A DNA stretch of 64,000 nucleotides from Pseudomonadota bacterium (GCA_021799355.1 JAJZAQ010000003.1:1-64000), one strand, 5' to 3'. Positions 27,715-38,217 are shown, numbered from the stretch's first letter. Notes: a model not told the origin generated them from the letters alone. A program made the numbers and translations.

Positions 27715-28161
27715 ATGGACGACAAACAGCCTCGCGTCACCCTGCAGCAGGTCAAGGACTACCAGTTCGACATCCGTTACGCCGACGATCGCCCGGCCAT
27801 CCGCAGCGACGAGCCGCCGCCGCTGGGCGCAGGCGCCGGGCCGTCGCCGTCGCATCTGCTGCTGGCCGCGGTGGGCAACTGCATGAGTTCCAGCCTGTAC
27901 TTCGCGCTGACCAAGTTCAAGCTCGACCCGCAGGGCCTGACGACCCACGTCAGCGGCGACATCGGGCGCAACGCCGCCGGACGGCTGCGCGTGCTGTCGA
28001 TTGCCGTGGACATTCACATGGGCGCGGGCAGCCAGGGCATGGAGCGGCTGGACCGCGTGCTGCAGCAGTTCGAGCAGTTCTGCACCGTCGGCGAAAGCGT
28101 GCGCCAGGGCATTCCGGTCACTGTGTCGGTGTACGACGGCAACGGGCAAAAACTGAAGTAA
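27715..28161 (+). CDS. OsmC-family protein
   Basis: 148 aa. The two family cysteines are present (VGNCMSSS and EQFCTVGESV), so thiol-dependent peroxide reduction, or a related YhfA-like role, is plausible. AGGAG precedes the ATG by five bases. Short gene, no signal peptide. The next gene starts 39 bases downstream on the same strand. Confidence 0.85.
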   Translation: MDDKQPRVTLQQVKDYQFDIRYADDRPAIRSDEPPPLGAGAGPSPSHLLLAAVGNCMSSSLYFALTKFKLDPQGLTTHVSGDIGRNAAGRLRVLSIAVDIHMGAGSQGMERLDRVLQQFEQFCTVGESVRQGIPVTVSVYDGNGQKLK

Positions 28162-28200
28162 TTGCGCAAAATGGCGGTTTTGCACCACACACGAACCGCC

Positions 28201-28869
28201 ATGACCGCATCTTCTTCCCCGCCGGCAGCCGCCGGCGGCTTCGCCGACGCCCGCGACACCTGGAACGCACGCTTTTCCCAGCCAGGGCTGTACTACGGCG
28301 CGGCGCCCAACGCGTTTCTGGTGCGCGAGGCCGCCCGCCTGGCGCCGCGCAGCCGCGTGCTCAGCGCGGCCGACGGCGAGGGCCGCAACAGCATCTGGCT
28401 GGCAGCGCAGGGGCATGAGGTGACGGCGTTCGACATTTCGCCGGTTGCCGTGGACAAGGCGCGGCGCTGGGCCGCCGAGCGCGGCGTGCGCGTGGATTTT
28501 CACGTCGCCGCGGTCGATGAATGGGACTGGGAGCCCGGGCAGTTCGACGCAGCGGTCGCCGTTTTCGTGCAGTTCGCCGACCCGCCGTTGCGCCAGCGGC
28601 TGTTCGACGGCTTGTGGCGCACGCTTAAACCGGGCGGGCTGTTGCTGGTGCAGGGATACAGCGTCGAACAACTCGCCTTCGGCACCGGCGGCCCCGGGCG
28701 CCGCGACCATCTCTACACCCCGGAGCTGCTGCGCGGGCTGTTGCCGCACGCCGAGTGGCTGCTGCTGCGCCAGCACGAAGCCGAGCTGCACGAAGGCCGC
28801 GGCCACGTCGGCCGCTCGGCGTTGATCGACGCCGTGGCCCGCAAGCACGACGCCGCTGCGGCTTCCTAG
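28201..28869 (+). CDS. class I SAM-dependent methyltransferase, TehB-like
   Basis: 222 aa. The SAM pocket is seen as [25 protein letters not shown], the motif arrangement of TehB-like methyltransferases; [13 protein letters not shown] is motif IV/V. Acceptor unknown (TehB relatives methylate tellurite or thiols). MTASSS at 28201 is the likely start. Its TAG stop is shared in reverse complement with the stop of ssb: the two genes overlap by four bases tail to tail. Confidence 0.8.
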   Translation: MTASSSPPAAAGGFADARDTWNARFSQPGLYYGAAPNAFLVREAARLAPRSRVLSAADGEGRNSIWLAAQGHEVTAFDISPVAVDKARRWAAERGVRVDFHVAAVDEWDWEPGQFDAAVAVFVQFADPPLRQRLFDGLWRTLKPGGLLLVQGYSVEQLAFGTGGPGRRDHLYTPELLRGLLPHAEWLLLRQHEAELHEGRGHVGRSALIDAVARKHDAAAAS

Positions 28870-29345
28870 AACGGGATGTCGTCGTCCATGTCGGCGAAGT
28901 CGGCCGCCGGCTTGCCTGCCGCCGGGGTCGCCCGGGCGGCGGGTGCGGGGCGGCTGGCAGCGGAATCGCGGCTGCGGGGCAAGCCGTCGTCCTCTCCCAT
29001 GCCGGCGCCGTCACGGCTGCCGAGCAACTGCATTTCCTCGGCGATGATTTCCGTGGTGTATTTGTCCACGCCGTCCTTGTCGGTCCACTTGCGCGTCTTC
29101 AGCCGGCCCTCGACATACACCGGGCGGCCTTTTTTCAGGTATTCGCCGGCGATTTCCGCCAGCTTGTCGTAGAACACCACGCGGTGCCACTCGGTTTCCT
29201 CGCGCTTGTCGCCCGTGGCCTTGTCCTTCCAGTTGCGCGACGTGGCCAGGGTGATGTTGCAGATCGCCGCGCCGCTGGGGGCGTAGCGCACCTCGGGATC
29301 TTTGCCGAGGTTGCCGATGAGAATGACTTTGTTGACGGAGGCCAT
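28866..29345 (-). CDS. ssb: single-stranded DNA-binding protein
   Basis: 159 aa. An N-terminal OB fold ([21 protein letters not shown] ... [11 protein letters not shown]), a flexible Pro/Ala/Asp-rich linker and the conserved acidic tip DDDIPF that recruits replication and repair enzymes. It lies near an MFS gene and uvrA, a frequent Burkholderiales order. Confidence 0.97.
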   Translation of the reverse strand: MASVNKVILIGNLGKDPEVRYAPSGAAICNITLATSRNWKDKATGDKREETEWHRVVFYDKLAEIAGEYLKKGRPVYVEGRLKTRKWTDKDGVDKYTTEIIAEEMQLLGSRDGAGMGEDDGLPRSRDSAASRPAPAARATPAAGKPAADFADMDDDIPF

Positions 29346-29431
29346 TGCAGTGTCCTGAAGGGGTACGGAGCGGGTTCAGCGGCAAGCATAACGCCCCCGC
29401 GGCAGGCGGGGGCGGACGGACCCTGCGGGGG

Positions 29432-30691
29432 TCAGGCGTTTTGCGCCTGCACCGCGGCGTCGCCGGGCGCGGGCTGGTGGCGCCGCGGCGGCGGCTGGAT
29501 GGTGGTGGATACCGCCAGCCACACCGCAGCCAGCGCCGCGGCGGCGAGGAACACGCCTTCCTTGCTGGCGTATTGCGCCAGCAGCCCGCCGATGGCGCCA
29601 CCGGCGAACAGCCCCAGCGACTGCCCGGTGTTGTAAATGCCCAGCGCCAGCCCCTTGCGGTTGGGCGGGGCGGTGCGCGACACCAGCGAGGGCAGCAGCG
29701 CCTCCATCACGTTGAACGCGAGGAAAAAGCAGAACAGCGCGGCGATCAGCGCCACGGGATGTTTATAGCCTGCGGCAAAACCGAGCATGGTCAGCACCAG
29801 CAGCGCCACGCTGCCGACGAACACCGGTTTCATGTAGCCGTATTTCTCCGCCCAGATGATGCCGGGGATGGCCAGGGCGAAGGACACCAGCGTCACCGGC
29901 AGGTACACCATCCAGTGGTGCAGCAGCGGAATGCCGGCGTATTGCACCAGCGCCACCGGGACGACGACGAACATGCTGACCTGCAGGAAGTTGACGACGA
30001 AAATGGAAAAATCCAGCTTGAGCAGCGCCGGGGTGAACACCGCTTTCGCCCAGTGACCTTCGATTTCCTCGGAGTGCGTGGTCATCGGCGCGTTGGGCAC
30101 CACCCAGATGACCACGGCGATGGCCAGCAGGGCGAACAGCCCGGTGAGGTCGAACATGCCCGGCACCGAAATCGCGTGGTACACCGGCGGCCCCAGCACC
30201 AGCGAGGCGATGAACGCCAGACCGATGGTCATGCCGACCATGGCCATCGCCTTGGTGCGATGCTGCTCGCGGGTGGAGTCGGCGATCAGCGCGGAAATCG
30301 CCGCCGAAATCGCCCCCGAGCCCTGGATGGCGCGGCCGACGATGATGAGGTACAGGTTGTCGCTCGCCCCGGCGAGGAAGGAGCCGATGGCGAACAGGGA
30401 CAGACCGAACACCATCACCGGCTTGCGGCCGAAATGGTCGCTGGCCAGGCCGAAGGGAATCTGCATCACCGCCTGGGTCAGGCCGTAAATCCCCAGCGCC
30501 AGACCGACGAGGAACTTGTCGTGGCCGTGCGGCAGGTGCTGCGCGTAGACCGCGAACACCGGCAGGATGAAAAACAGCCCGAGCATGCGCAGGCCGTAGA
30601 TCGACGCCAGCGTGCCGCTGGCACGCCGCTCGGCGGGCGTCATCGCATCGCGCAGCGGCGGACGTGGGGGGGTGGGGGCAGATGAGGACAT
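29432..30691 (-). CDS. major facilitator superfamily transporter (YajR-like)
   Basis: 419 aa, twelve hydrophobic helices. The loop motif A appears as GLASDHFGRKPVMVFGL after helix 2, which marks it as a drug:H+ antiporter-type MFS protein. MSSSAPTPPRP at 30691 is chosen over an upstream in-frame ATG because the added residues are basic and not helical. Substrate unknown. It lies between ssb and uvrA. Confidence 0.82.
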   Translation of the reverse strand: MSSSAPTPPRPPLRDAMTPAERRASGTLASIYGLRMLGLFFILPVFAVYAQHLPHGHDKFLVGLALGIYGLTQAVMQIPFGLASDHFGRKPVMVFGLSLFAIGSFLAGASDNLYLIIVGRAIQGSGAISAAISALIADSTREQHRTKAMAMVGMTIGLAFIASLVLGPPVYHAISVPGMFDLTGLFALLAIAVVIWVVPNAPMTTHSEEIEGHWAKAVFTPALLKLDFSIFVVNFLQVSMFVVVPVALVQYAGIPLLHHWMVYLPVTLVSFALAIPGIIWAEKYGYMKPVFVGSVALLVLTMLGFAAGYKHPVALIAALFCFFLAFNVMEALLPSLVSRTAPPNRKGLALGIYNTGQSLGLFAGGAIGGLLAQYASKEGVFLAAAALAAVWLAVSTTIQPPPRRHQPAPGDAAVQAQNA

Positions 30692-30900
30692 GGAACAAAC
30701 CGCGCCGCCGCCCTCGCGGGCGCGCTGGCGCAAAGCGCAACGGTTCAGCCGGCCCGGCCATACACGCCGCCGGGCCCAAGACATTATTTTCGCCGAATCT
30801 CTTTGCTGCAAAGGCGCGCAAAGGGGCAAAGTGCCGCAGGTTTACATCCTGTTGCATCAAAACCTGCGCGCCGCGCAATTCCCTGCGCCGCCGCGTGCCG

Positions 30901-30929
30901 TGACCCGGCTATGCGCGGGGCCTTATAGT
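30901..30929 (+). promoter_or_regulatory. candidate promoter of uvrA
   Basis: TGACCC (30901-30906), 17 bases, TATAGT (30924-30929), 28 bases before the ATG. The -10 is fair, the -35 poor. No LexA box (CTG-N10-CAG) was recognised between 30692 and 30957. Confidence 0.3.
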
Positions 30930-30957
30930 GGCGGGTTCGTCGTTTTGCGCCTGCATC

Positions 30958-33843
30958 ATGAATGACCCCGCCCCGCCGTTCGATGCGCCCGCCAGCAGCC
31001 GGGCGCAGGCGCTGATCCGCGTGCGTGGCGCGCGCACGCATAACCTGAAAAACATTTCGCTGGACCTGCCGCGCAACCAGCTCGTGGTCATCACCGGCCT
31101 GTCCGGGTCGGGCAAGTCCAGCCTGGCGTTCGACACCCTGTACGCCGAAGGCCAGCGGCGCTACGTCGAAAGCCTGTCGGCCTACGCGCGGCAATTCCTG
31201 CAGCTGATGGAAAAGCCCGACGTCGACCTGATCGACGGCCTGGCACCGGCGATCGCCATCGAGCAAAAAGCCACCAGCCACAACCCGCGCTCGACCGTGG
31301 GCACCGTGACCGAAATCCACGACTATCTGCGGCTGCTGTACGCCCGCGCCGGCACGCCGCATTGCCCGCACCATCCCGACCAGCCGCTGGCGGCGCAGAC
31401 CATTTCGCAAATGGTCGATGCCCTGTCGGCCTGGCCGGCCGGCCGCCGGCTGCTGATCCTGGCGCCGCTGCCACTGCAGCACGGCGCGGTGGCGCAGCGG
31501 CTGCAGGCCTTGCGCGCGCAGGGCTTCGTGCGCTTTCGCCTGGACGGCGAGGTGATCGACGCCGCCAGCCTGCCGGCAGAGTTCACGCCCGAGCCGCAGC
31601 GGGTCGAAGTCGTGGTCGACCGCATCAAGACCGGCCCCGATCTGCGCCAGCGCCTGGCCGAAAGCCTGGAGACGGCGCTCAAGCTGTCCGACGGCCAGGT
31701 GCAGGCGCTGGACGCCGACGGCGGCGACGTCACGCCGTTTCACAGCCGGCCGACCTGCCCGATCTGCGGCTTTGCCGCGCCGCTGCTCGAACCAAAAATG
31801 TTTTCGTTCAACAACCCGGCCGGCGCCTGCCCGACCTGCGACGGCCTGGGGCAGGTCGAGCGCTTCGACCCGGCGCGGGTGGTCGCGCATCCCGAGCTGA
31901 GCCTGGCCAGCGGCGCCATCCGCGGCTGGGACCGGCGCAACGCCTTTTACTTCCAGATGCTGCAGGCGCTGGCGGCGCATTACGGGTTCGACCTGGACAC
32001 GCCCTTTGAGCAGTTGCCGCAGCCGGTGCGCCATGCCCTGCTGCACGGCAGCGGCGACGAGGCCATCGCCTTCACCTATCTGAACGACCGCAACAAGCCG
32101 ACGGTCAAGCAGCATGCGTTCGAGGGCATCATTCCCAACCTGGAGCGGCGCTGGGCCGAGACCGACAGCCCGGCGGTGCGCGAGGAACTCGCTCGGCTGC
32201 GCACCGTGCAGCTCTGCCCGGACTGCGCCGGGGCGCGTCTGGGGCCGGTGGCGCGCCACGTCACCGTCGGCGGCGCGCGGCTGCACGAGCTTGGCCGGCA
32301 GCCGCTGCGCGAACTCGCCGCCTGGTTCGGCGCGCTGCGGCTGGACGGCCAGCGCGCCGAGGTGGCGGCGCGGCTGGTGCAGGAAGTCGGCAGCCGGCTG
32401 CGGTTTTTGCTCGACGTCGGTCTCGATTACCTGACGCTGGACCGCAGCGCCGACACCCTGTCGGGCGGCGAGGCGCAGCGCATCCGCCTGGCCAGCCAGA
32501 TCGGCTCCGGCCTGACCGGGGTGATGTACGTGCTCGACGAGCCGTCGATCGGCCTGCACCAGCGCGACAACGACCGGCTGATCGCCACGCTCAAGCGCCT
32601 GCGCGACCTGGGCAACACGGTGCTGGTGGTCGAGCACGACGCCGACGCGATTTTGGCCGCCGATTACGTCGTCGACATGGGGCCGGGCGCAGGTGAACAC
32701 GGCGGCCAGGTCGTGGCGCAGGGCACGCCGCAGCAGGTCATGGCCGATGCCGCTTCGCTCACCGGCGCGTTTCTGTCCGGGCGGCGCAGCGTGTTCCACG
32801 GCAAGCCCCGCGCCGACGCGCCGGCAACCCATTGGCTGACGCTGTCGGGGGCCTGTGGCAACAATCTGCGCGACGTCACCGCGCGCTTTCCGCTGGGGCG
32901 CATCACCTGCGTGGCCGGGGTGTCGGGGTCGGGCAAATCGACGCTGATCAACGACACGCTGTACGCCGCCTGCGCCCGCGACCTCAACCGCGCCGCCACC
33001 GAGCCCGCGCCGTTTGCCGCCCTCGACGGCTTGGAGCATCTGGACAAGGTCATCGCCGTCGACCAGTCGCCGATCGGCCGCACGCCGCGCAGCAACCCCG
33101 CCACCTACACCGGGCTGTTCACCCCCATCCGCGAGCTGTACGCGCAGACGCCGACGGCGCGCGAACGCGGCTACGACGCCGGGCGGTTTTCGTTCAACGT
33201 CAAGGGCGGGCGCTGCGAGGCCTGCCAGGGCGACGGTGCGGTCAAGGTGGAAATGCACTTCATGCCCGACCTGTACGTGCCGTGCGAGGTGTGCGGCGGC
33301 ACGCGCTACAACCGCGAGACGCTGGACGTCACCTACCGCGGGCTGAACATCGCGCAGGCGCTGGACCTCACGGTGGAGCAGGCGCTGGAGGTGTTCGGCG
33401 CGGTGCCGGCGATCGCGCGCAAGCTGCAGACGCTGATCGACGTCGGTCTGGGCTACATCCGCCTCGGCCAGTCGGCCATCACCCTGTCCGGCGGCGAGGC
33501 GCAGCGGGTCAAGCTCGCGCTCGAACTCTCCCGCCGCGACACCGGGCGCACGCTGTACATCCTCGACGAGCCGACCACCGGGTTGCACTTTGCCGACATC
33601 GAACTGCTGCTGGGTGTGCTGCGGCAGTTGCGCGATGCCGGCAACACCATCGTGATCATCGAGCACAACCTCGACGTGCTCGCCAGCGCCGACTGGATCG
33701 TCGAGCTCGGCCCGGGTGGCGGCGCGGGAGGCGGGCGGCTGATCGCCGAAGGCACGCCGGAGGACATCGCCGCCGACGGCCGCAGCGTCACCGGCCCGTA
33801 TCTGGCGCGGGTGCTGCGCGCCGCGCAGCCGCAGCCGGCGTGA
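30958..33843 (+). CDS. uvrA: excinuclease ABC subunit A
   Basis: 961 aa DNA-damage recognition ATPase of nucleotide excision repair. First Walker [10 protein letters not shown], second GVSGSGKST; zinc fingers [11 protein letters not shown]...CPTCDGLG and CEACQGDG...CEVCGGTR; signature motifs [16 protein letters not shown] and [16 protein letters not shown]. The ATG at 30958 is preferred over one at 30928, which overlaps the -10. It converges on tyrS with only six bases between stops. Confidence 0.97.
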   Translation: MNDPAPPFDAPASSRAQALIRVRGARTHNLKNISLDLPRNQLVVITGLSGSGKSSLAFDTLYAEGQRRYVESLSAYARQFLQLMEKPDVDLIDGLAPAIAIEQKATSHNPRSTVGTVTEIHDYLRLLYARAGTPHCPHHPDQPLAAQTISQMVDALSAWPAGRRLLILAPLPLQHGAVAQRLQALRAQGFVRFRLDGEVIDAASLPAEFTPEPQRVEVVVDRIKTGPDLRQRLAESLETALKLSDGQVQALDADGGDVTPFHSRPTCPICGFAAPLLEPKMFSFNNPAGACPTCDGLGQVERFDPARVVAHPELSLASGAIRGWDRRNAFYFQMLQALAAHYGFDLDTPFEQLPQPVRHALLHGSGDEAIAFTYLNDRNKPTVKQHAFEGIIPNLERRWAETDSPAVREELARLRTVQLCPDCAGARLGPVARHVTVGGARLHELGRQPLRELAAWFGALRLDGQRAEVAARLVQEVGSRLRFLLDVGLDYLTLDRSADTLSGGEAQRIRLASQIGSGLTGVMYVLDEPSIGLHQRDNDRLIATLKRLRDLGNTVLVVEHDADAILAADYVVDMGPGAGEHGGQVVAQGTPQQVMADAASLTGAFLSGRRSVFHGKPRADAPATHWLTLSGACGNNLRDVTARFPLGRITCVAGVSGSGKSTLINDTLYAACARDLNRAATEPAPFAALDGLEHLDKVIAVDQSPIGRTPRSNPATYTGLFTPIRELYAQTPTARERGYDAGRFSFNVKGGRCEACQGDGAVKVEMHFMPDLYVPCEVCGGTRYNRETLDVTYRGLNIAQALDLTVEQALEVFGAVPAIARKLQTLIDVGLGYIRLGQSAITLSGGEAQRVKLALELSRRDTGRTLYILDEPTTGLHFADIELLLGVLRQLRDAGNTIVIIEHNLDVLASADWIVELGPGGGAGGGRLIAEGTPEDIAADGRSVTGPYLARVLRAAQPQPA

Positions 33844-33849
33844 GCCGCT

Positions 33850-35094
33850 TTAGCCCAGCGTCACGCGGGCGAACTTGCGTTTGCCCACCTGCAGCACCAC
33901 GCTGCCGGCGGAAAGCTTGAGCGTGCGGTCTTCGGCCACCGTGCCGTCGATGCGCACCCCGCGCTGCTCGATCATGCGCAGCGCTTCGGCGGTCGACGGC
34001 ACCAGCCCGGCCTGCTTGAGTGCCTGCGGCAGCGCCAGCCCGCCTTCGGGCACGGTGAGCCGCACTTCGGGAATGTCGTCGGGAATGCCGCCGCGCGCGC
34101 GCAGCTCGAAGTCGGCCTGCGCCGCGTCGGCCGCCGCCGCCGAGTGAAAGCGGGTGACGATTTCCCGCGCGAGCAGCACCTTGACCTCTTTGGGGTTGCG
34201 CCCGGCGGCAACCTCGGCCTTGAGCCGCTCGATTTCGGCCAGCGGGCGGAACGACAGCAGCTCGTAGTAGCGCCACATCAGGGTGTCGCTGATCGACAGC
34301 AGCTTGGCGAACATGGTCGCCGGCGGCTCCTGGATGCCGATGTAATTGCCCTTGGACTTGGACATTTTTTCCACCCCGTCCAGCCCTTCGAGCAGCGGCA
34401 TGGTGAGGATGCACTGCGGCTCCTGGCCGTATTCGCGCTGCAGCTCGCGGCCGACCAGCAGGTTGAACTTCTGGTCGGTGCCGCCGAGCTCCAAGTCACT
34501 TTTCAGCGCCACCGAGTCGTACCCCTGCATCAGCGGGTAGAGCAGCTCGTGCATCGCAATCGGCACGCCTTCCCTGAACCGCTTGGTGAAGTCGTCGCGT
34601 TCGAGCAGCCGCGCCAGCGTGTATTTGGCCGCCAGGCGGATCATGCCGTCTGCGCCCAGCGGCTCGCTCCACTCGGAGTTGTAGCGAATCTCGGTGCGCG
34701 CGGGGTCGAGCACCAGGCTGGCCTGCGCGTAATACGTTTGCGCGTTGGTCTGGATCTGCTCGACGGTCAGCGGCGGCCGGGTGGTGTTGCGCCCGGACGG
34801 GTCGCCGATGCGCGAGGTGAAGTCGCCGATCAGAAAAATGACGGTATGGCCCAGGTCTTGCAGCTGGCGCAGCTTGTTGAGCACCACGGTGTGGCCGAGG
34901 TGGATGTCGGGCGCGGTCGGGTCCAGGCCGAGCTTGATGCGCAGTGGCTGCCCGGTCTGGTGGCTGCGCTGCAGCTTGGCGATCCAGTCCGCCTCCACCA
35001 GCAGTTCGCTGCAGCCGCGCTTGGTGATGGCCAGCGCGTCGCGCACGGCGTCGGGCAGCGCTGGGGTGGGCGATGAGGTGTTGGAGTCCATCAT
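33850..35094 (-). CDS. tyrS: tyrosyl-tRNA synthetase
   Basis: 414 aa class I synthetase. The HIGH-like motif is [10 protein letters not shown], the KMSKS loop is [11 protein letters not shown], and the C-terminal ~65 residues form an S4-like RNA-binding domain ([13 protein letters not shown]). Two adjacent ATGs (35094 and 35091) are possible starts; no strong ribosome-binding site is seen. Divergent from the tandem M23 genes. Confidence 0.95.
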   Translation of the reverse strand: MMDSNTSSPTPALPDAVRDALAITKRGCSELLVEADWIAKLQRSHQTGQPLRIKLGLDPTAPDIHLGHTVVLNKLRQLQDLGHTVIFLIGDFTSRIGDPSGRNTTRPPLTVEQIQTNAQTYYAQASLVLDPARTEIRYNSEWSEPLGADGMIRLAAKYTLARLLERDDFTKRFREGVPIAMHELLYPLMQGYDSVALKSDLELGGTDQKFNLLVGRELQREYGQEPQCILTMPLLEGLDGVEKMSKSKGNYIGIQEPPATMFAKLLSISDTLMWRYYELLSFRPLAEIERLKAEVAAGRNPKEVKVLLAREIVTRFHSAAAADAAQADFELRARGGIPDDIPEVRLTVPEGGLALPQALKQAGLVPSTAEALRMIEQRGVRIDGTVAEDRTLKLSAGSVVLQVGKRKFARVTLG

Positions 35095-35149
35095 GGGGAA
35101 AATTGCGGGATGGGCGCAGCGGGCTGCTAGACTGCTGGCTTTACCCGTG

Positions 35150-35175
35150 CTGCATCCGGTTTGCAAAGGATGCAG
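35150..35175 (+). other. leader hairpin 1 upstream of the M23 pair
   Basis: CTGCATCC (35150-35157), loop of 10, GGATGCAG (35168-35175). It stands just after a possible -10 box TAGACT (35128-35133), so it would be the first structure in the ~240-base leader of the M23 operon. Confidence 0.55.
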
Positions 35176-35299
35176 TGTATTCGGTGCCACAGCGCGATTG
35201 GCCAGGCAGTGCACTCCCGGTGCGCGCCTTCGGCGGCGCCCAGGGCAGGCTCGCAGACGCTTTGCGCCGTCTCGCCGCCCGTCGTCGGTGGTGCCTCAC

Positions 35300-35326
35300 G
35301 GTGCCGCAGAGGAGGTCTGCGGCGCC
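35300..35326 (+). other. leader hairpin 2 with a GGAGG pentaloop
   Basis: An 11-bp stem (35300-35310 with 35316-35326; all pairs Watson-Crick except one G-U) closes a loop that reads exactly GGAGG (35311-35315), a Shine-Dalgarno core. No start codon follows at usual spacing; the true start is at 35383 with its own GAGGAG. It could be a ribosome-standby site, protein-binding site or RNA-RNA kissing loop. Confidence 0.6.
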
Positions 35327-35382
35327 ACTTTCCATTGCCGGGATCGGCGCATGCGTCACGGCCTGCAGTGCGAGGAGTGGGG

Positions 35383-36792
35383 ATGTCTTTTGTCGAATTC
35401 AAACAGTCCGCGGCGCGCCGCGGGCAGGAGTTGACGGTCTGGCTGCACCAGCGTCACAAACGGGTGCTCGCCGTCGTCGGCGGCAGCCTGCTGCTCACCA
35501 GCGCCGCCGCGTTTGCCCTGGCCTACGACGGGCCGCAGGCGCATCCACCCGCCCCGTCGTGGGTCAGCGTGGCCGTGCCCAGCACCGCGCCGCAGCAGGC
35601 CGATGCCCTGTCCAACGCCGAGCAGGTGGTCTACACCACGGCGCATGTGCGCGCCAGCGACACCGTCGAGTCGCTGCTGCGCCGGCTGCAAGTCACCGAT
35701 CCGCAGCAGTTGCGCGAGCTCAGCGCCCGCGCCGATCTGCGCGAGTTGGTCAGCGGCGATCCGGGCCGTGTGGTCAGCGCGCAGGTGAGCAATCTGGGCG
35801 AACTGCAAAGCCTGCACGGGCGCTTGCCCGGGCTGTCCAGGCCTGCCGGCGCCGCCGCGCCGCTGTTCCGCGAGCTCAGCGTGCGCGCCACGCCGCAGGG
35901 CTGGGAGGTGAACACCGTCAGCCGTCCGGCACAGCCCGAGCTACGCGTGGCCAGCGGGGTGGTGAAGTCGAGCTTTTTCGCCGCAGCCGACGAGGCCGGG
36001 CTGCCGCATGCGGTGGCATCGCAGCTCATCGACGTGTTCGCCACGCAGATCAACTTCCGCCGCAGCCTGCGCCCGGGCGACCGCTTCAGCGTGGTCTACC
36101 GCGTGTACCAGGCGCAGGGACAGACCCTGGCCGCCGGCCGGCTGCTGTCGGCGCAGTTCGTCAACCAGGGCCACGACTATCAGGCCGTGTGGTTCGACGC
36201 CCGCGGCGATGCCAAGGCGTCGGGCTACTACGCCCCCGACGGCGACAGCCTCAGCCGCGCCTTTCTGCTCTCGCCCCTGCCCTACGACCGCATCACCTCA
36301 GGCTGGGGCTGGCGTGAAAACCCCGTGATGCATTTTCACGAGTTCCACAAAGGCATCGACCTGGCGATTCCCGTGGGCACCCCGGTCAAGACCATCGCCG
36401 ACGGCCGCGTGGTCTACGCCGGCTGGGGCACGGGGTATGGCAAATACGTCAAAGTCGATCATCCGGGCGGCTTTGCCACGATTTATGCCCATTTGAGCGC
36501 GTTCAAGGTGCACGTCGGCGAAACCGTCAAGCAGGGCGAAGTGGTGGCGCTGTCGGGCAACACCGGCTGGTCCACCGGGCCGCACCTGTATTTCCAGTTT
36601 TTCGTCCACGGCACCCCGGTCAATCCGCTGACCATCGCGCAGTATTCCCCCAAGGGCACGCCGGTGCCGGCGGCGCTGCGCGCGCAATTCTTCGCCCAGA
36701 CCACCGAGCCGCGACGGCTGCTGGCGCTGGCGTCTGGCGATACCGCGGTGGCTAGCGCCGCCGTGGCGACGAAGGATGCGCGGCATGGTTGA
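35383..36792 (+). CDS. M23-family peptidase paralogue with a substituted zinc ligand
   Basis: 469 aa. A signal-anchor (~27-47), a LysM/OapA-like periplasmic region and a C-terminal M23 (LytM/MepM-type) domain. HKGID supplies the first ligands (H322, D326) and YAHLS is present, but the final motif reads HLYFQF instead of HLHFEF: the last zinc histidine is Tyr403. Active M23 enzymes cut peptidoglycan cross-links; this copy is probably catalytically dead, like EnvC or NlpD, and may regulate another hydrolase. GAGGAG precedes the ATG. It overlaps its intact paralogue by eight bases. Confidence 0.85.
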   Translation: MSFVEFKQSAARRGQELTVWLHQRHKRVLAVVGGSLLLTSAAAFALAYDGPQAHPPAPSWVSVAVPSTAPQQADALSNAEQVVYTTAHVRASDTVESLLRRLQVTDPQQLRELSARADLRELVSGDPGRVVSAQVSNLGELQSLHGRLPGLSRPAGAAAPLFRELSVRATPQGWEVNTVSRPAQPELRVASGVVKSSFFAAADEAGLPHAVASQLIDVFATQINFRRSLRPGDRFSVVYRVYQAQGQTLAAGRLLSAQFVNQGHDYQAVWFDARGDAKASGYYAPDGDSLSRAFLLSPLPYDRITSGWGWRENPVMHFHEFHKGIDLAIPVGTPVKTIADGRVVYAGWGTGYGKYVKVDHPGGFATIYAHLSAFKVHVGETVKQGEVVALSGNTGWSTGPHLYFQFFVHGTPVNPLTIAQYSPKGTPVPAALRAQFFAQTTEPRRLLALASGDTAVASAAVATKDARHG

Positions 36793-38182
36793 CGCCCGGC
36801 GCGTCAAAACGGTTGCGCTGCGGCTGCAGCAGTGGAGCACCGGGCTGGCGCAGCCGCTGCGCCGGCACCCGCGCCGTGCGGCGGCTGCCGTGGGGGGCGT
36901 GTTGCTGCTGAGCAGCGCCGCGGCGTTTGCGCTGTCGGAAGTGCAGCCGCCATTGCCGCCGCGGGTGATGGTCGCCGCGGCGTTCGACGCCGGCGTGCAG
37001 GCGCAGTCGGCGGCGCTGGCCGACGCCGACATGCACTATGTGCAGACCACCGCGGTGCGCCGCCAGGATACGGTGCAGCAGCTGCTGCGCCGTCTGGGGG
37101 TGACCGATCCGGCCGCGGTGCGACAGCTGGTGCAGGACCCGCACCTGCGCGCGCTAGTCGCCGTGGGGGCGCAGGCCGAGCCGGTGCGCGCCGTGGTCAA
37201 CACTCAGGGCGAGCTGCTGCAGCTGGACGCCGTGCTGCCCCTGCCCGCCGATACCGACCCCGACGCCGTTGCCGTCTGGCGCACGCTGCAGGTGCGTGCC
37301 GCGGCCGACGGCACGCTGCAGTCGGCGATCAGCGAACGTCCGCTGCAGCCGCGCACCCGGCTGGCGAACGTGCCGGTGCGTGGCGCGCTGCTCACGGCGC
37401 TGAGCCAGTCGGGGGTTCCAGCGGCGGTCGGCCAGCAATTGGTCAAGGCGTTCGCGCCGCAGATGGATTTGCGCCGTAGCCTGCGCAAGGGCGACCAGAT
37501 CGCGCTGGTTTACGCCATGCACACGCTCGACGGCCGCGACGTGCGCCCCGGGCGCCTGCTCGCCGCCGAGGTGCAGACCCGCGGCACCCTGCGTCAGGCC
37601 GTGTGGTTCGCCGGCGCCGACGGCAAAGGCGCGTACTACACCCCGGCGGGGCAGGGTCTGGAAAAAGCCTGGGCGAATTCACCGATCCCCGGCGCCAAGG
37701 TCACCTCGCCGTTCGGCATGCGGCTGCATCCGGTCAGCGGCCGGCGCGAAATGCACGAAGGCGTCGATTTCGCCGCGCACATCGGCACCCCGGTGGCCAG
37801 CGTCGCCGAGGGGCGGGTGAAATTCGCCGGGGTGCAGAGCGGCTATGGCAATGTGGTCAAGATCGTGCACCCCGGCGGCTTCGAAACCGTGTATGCCCAC
37901 CTCAGCCGCATCGCGGTGCGCCCCGGGCAGACGGTCAGCGAAGGGCAGCTCGTCGGCCACAGCGGCAACACCGGCACCTCGACCGGACCGCATCTGCATT
38001 TTGAATTTCACGTCGCTGGCCGTCTGGCCGACCCGCTGCGCATGGCCAGCTACGTACCGCAGGGCAAGCCGCTGCCTCCGGGGGAGAAGGCGGCCTTTTT
38101 CGCCGCCACGGCGGTGCTGCGTAACCAGCTCGCGCAGGCTGCCGGCCGCGACGAACCGACCCGCCTGGCGCGAGTGGACTGA
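36785..38182 (+). CDS. M23-family peptidoglycan metallopeptidase (intact)
   Basis: 465 aa with the same architecture as the preceding gene: membrane anchor, LysM-like segment (RRQDTVQQLLRRLGVTD) and M23 domain. All zinc-site residues are visible: HEGVD (H324, D328) and HLHFEF (H403 catalytic, H405 ligand). Probably a periplasmic DD-endopeptidase (MepM-like). Its start lies inside the end of the first copy (ATGGTTGA), so the two are translated together. anmK follows, 35 bases downstream, linking the group to cell-wall recycling. Confidence 0.88.
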   Translation: MVDARRVKTVALRLQQWSTGLAQPLRRHPRRAAAAVGGVLLLSSAAAFALSEVQPPLPPRVMVAAAFDAGVQAQSAALADADMHYVQTTAVRRQDTVQQLLRRLGVTDPAAVRQLVQDPHLRALVAVGAQAEPVRAVVNTQGELLQLDAVLPLPADTDPDAVAVWRTLQVRAAADGTLQSAISERPLQPRTRLANVPVRGALLTALSQSGVPAAVGQQLVKAFAPQMDLRRSLRKGDQIALVYAMHTLDGRDVRPGRLLAAEVQTRGTLRQAVWFAGADGKGAYYTPAGQGLEKAWANSPIPGAKVTSPFGMRLHPVSGRREMHEGVDFAAHIGTPVASVAEGRVKFAGVQSGYGNVVKIVHPGGFETVYAHLSRIAVRPGQTVSEGQLVGHSGNTGTSTGPHLHFEFHVAGRLADPLRMASYVPQGKPLPPGEKAAFFAATAVLRNQLAQAAGRDEPTRLARVD

Positions 38183-38217
38183 GAAGGTGTGAACGCCGCC
38201 GCCGCCGTCCTCCTCCC

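Noticed and set aside
30692-30957. LexA/SOS box upstream of uvrA
   Set aside because: No CTG-N10-CAG with the AT-rich core could be found; the nearest CTG...CTG words do not form a dyad.
30784-33666. 960-codon open frame antisense to uvrA
   Set aside because: High GC content with third-position bias leaves long open frames opposite real genes. The predicted protein is His/Gln/Arg-rich with no family resemblance, and uvrA is unmistakable on the other strand.
35135-35151. CTGGC-N10-GC pattern resembling a sigma-54 promoter before the M23 operon
   Set aside because: Only TGGC and part of the -12 element match; the ACG of the -24 element is TTT. A TAGACT -10 box overlaps the region and fits sigma-70 equally well.
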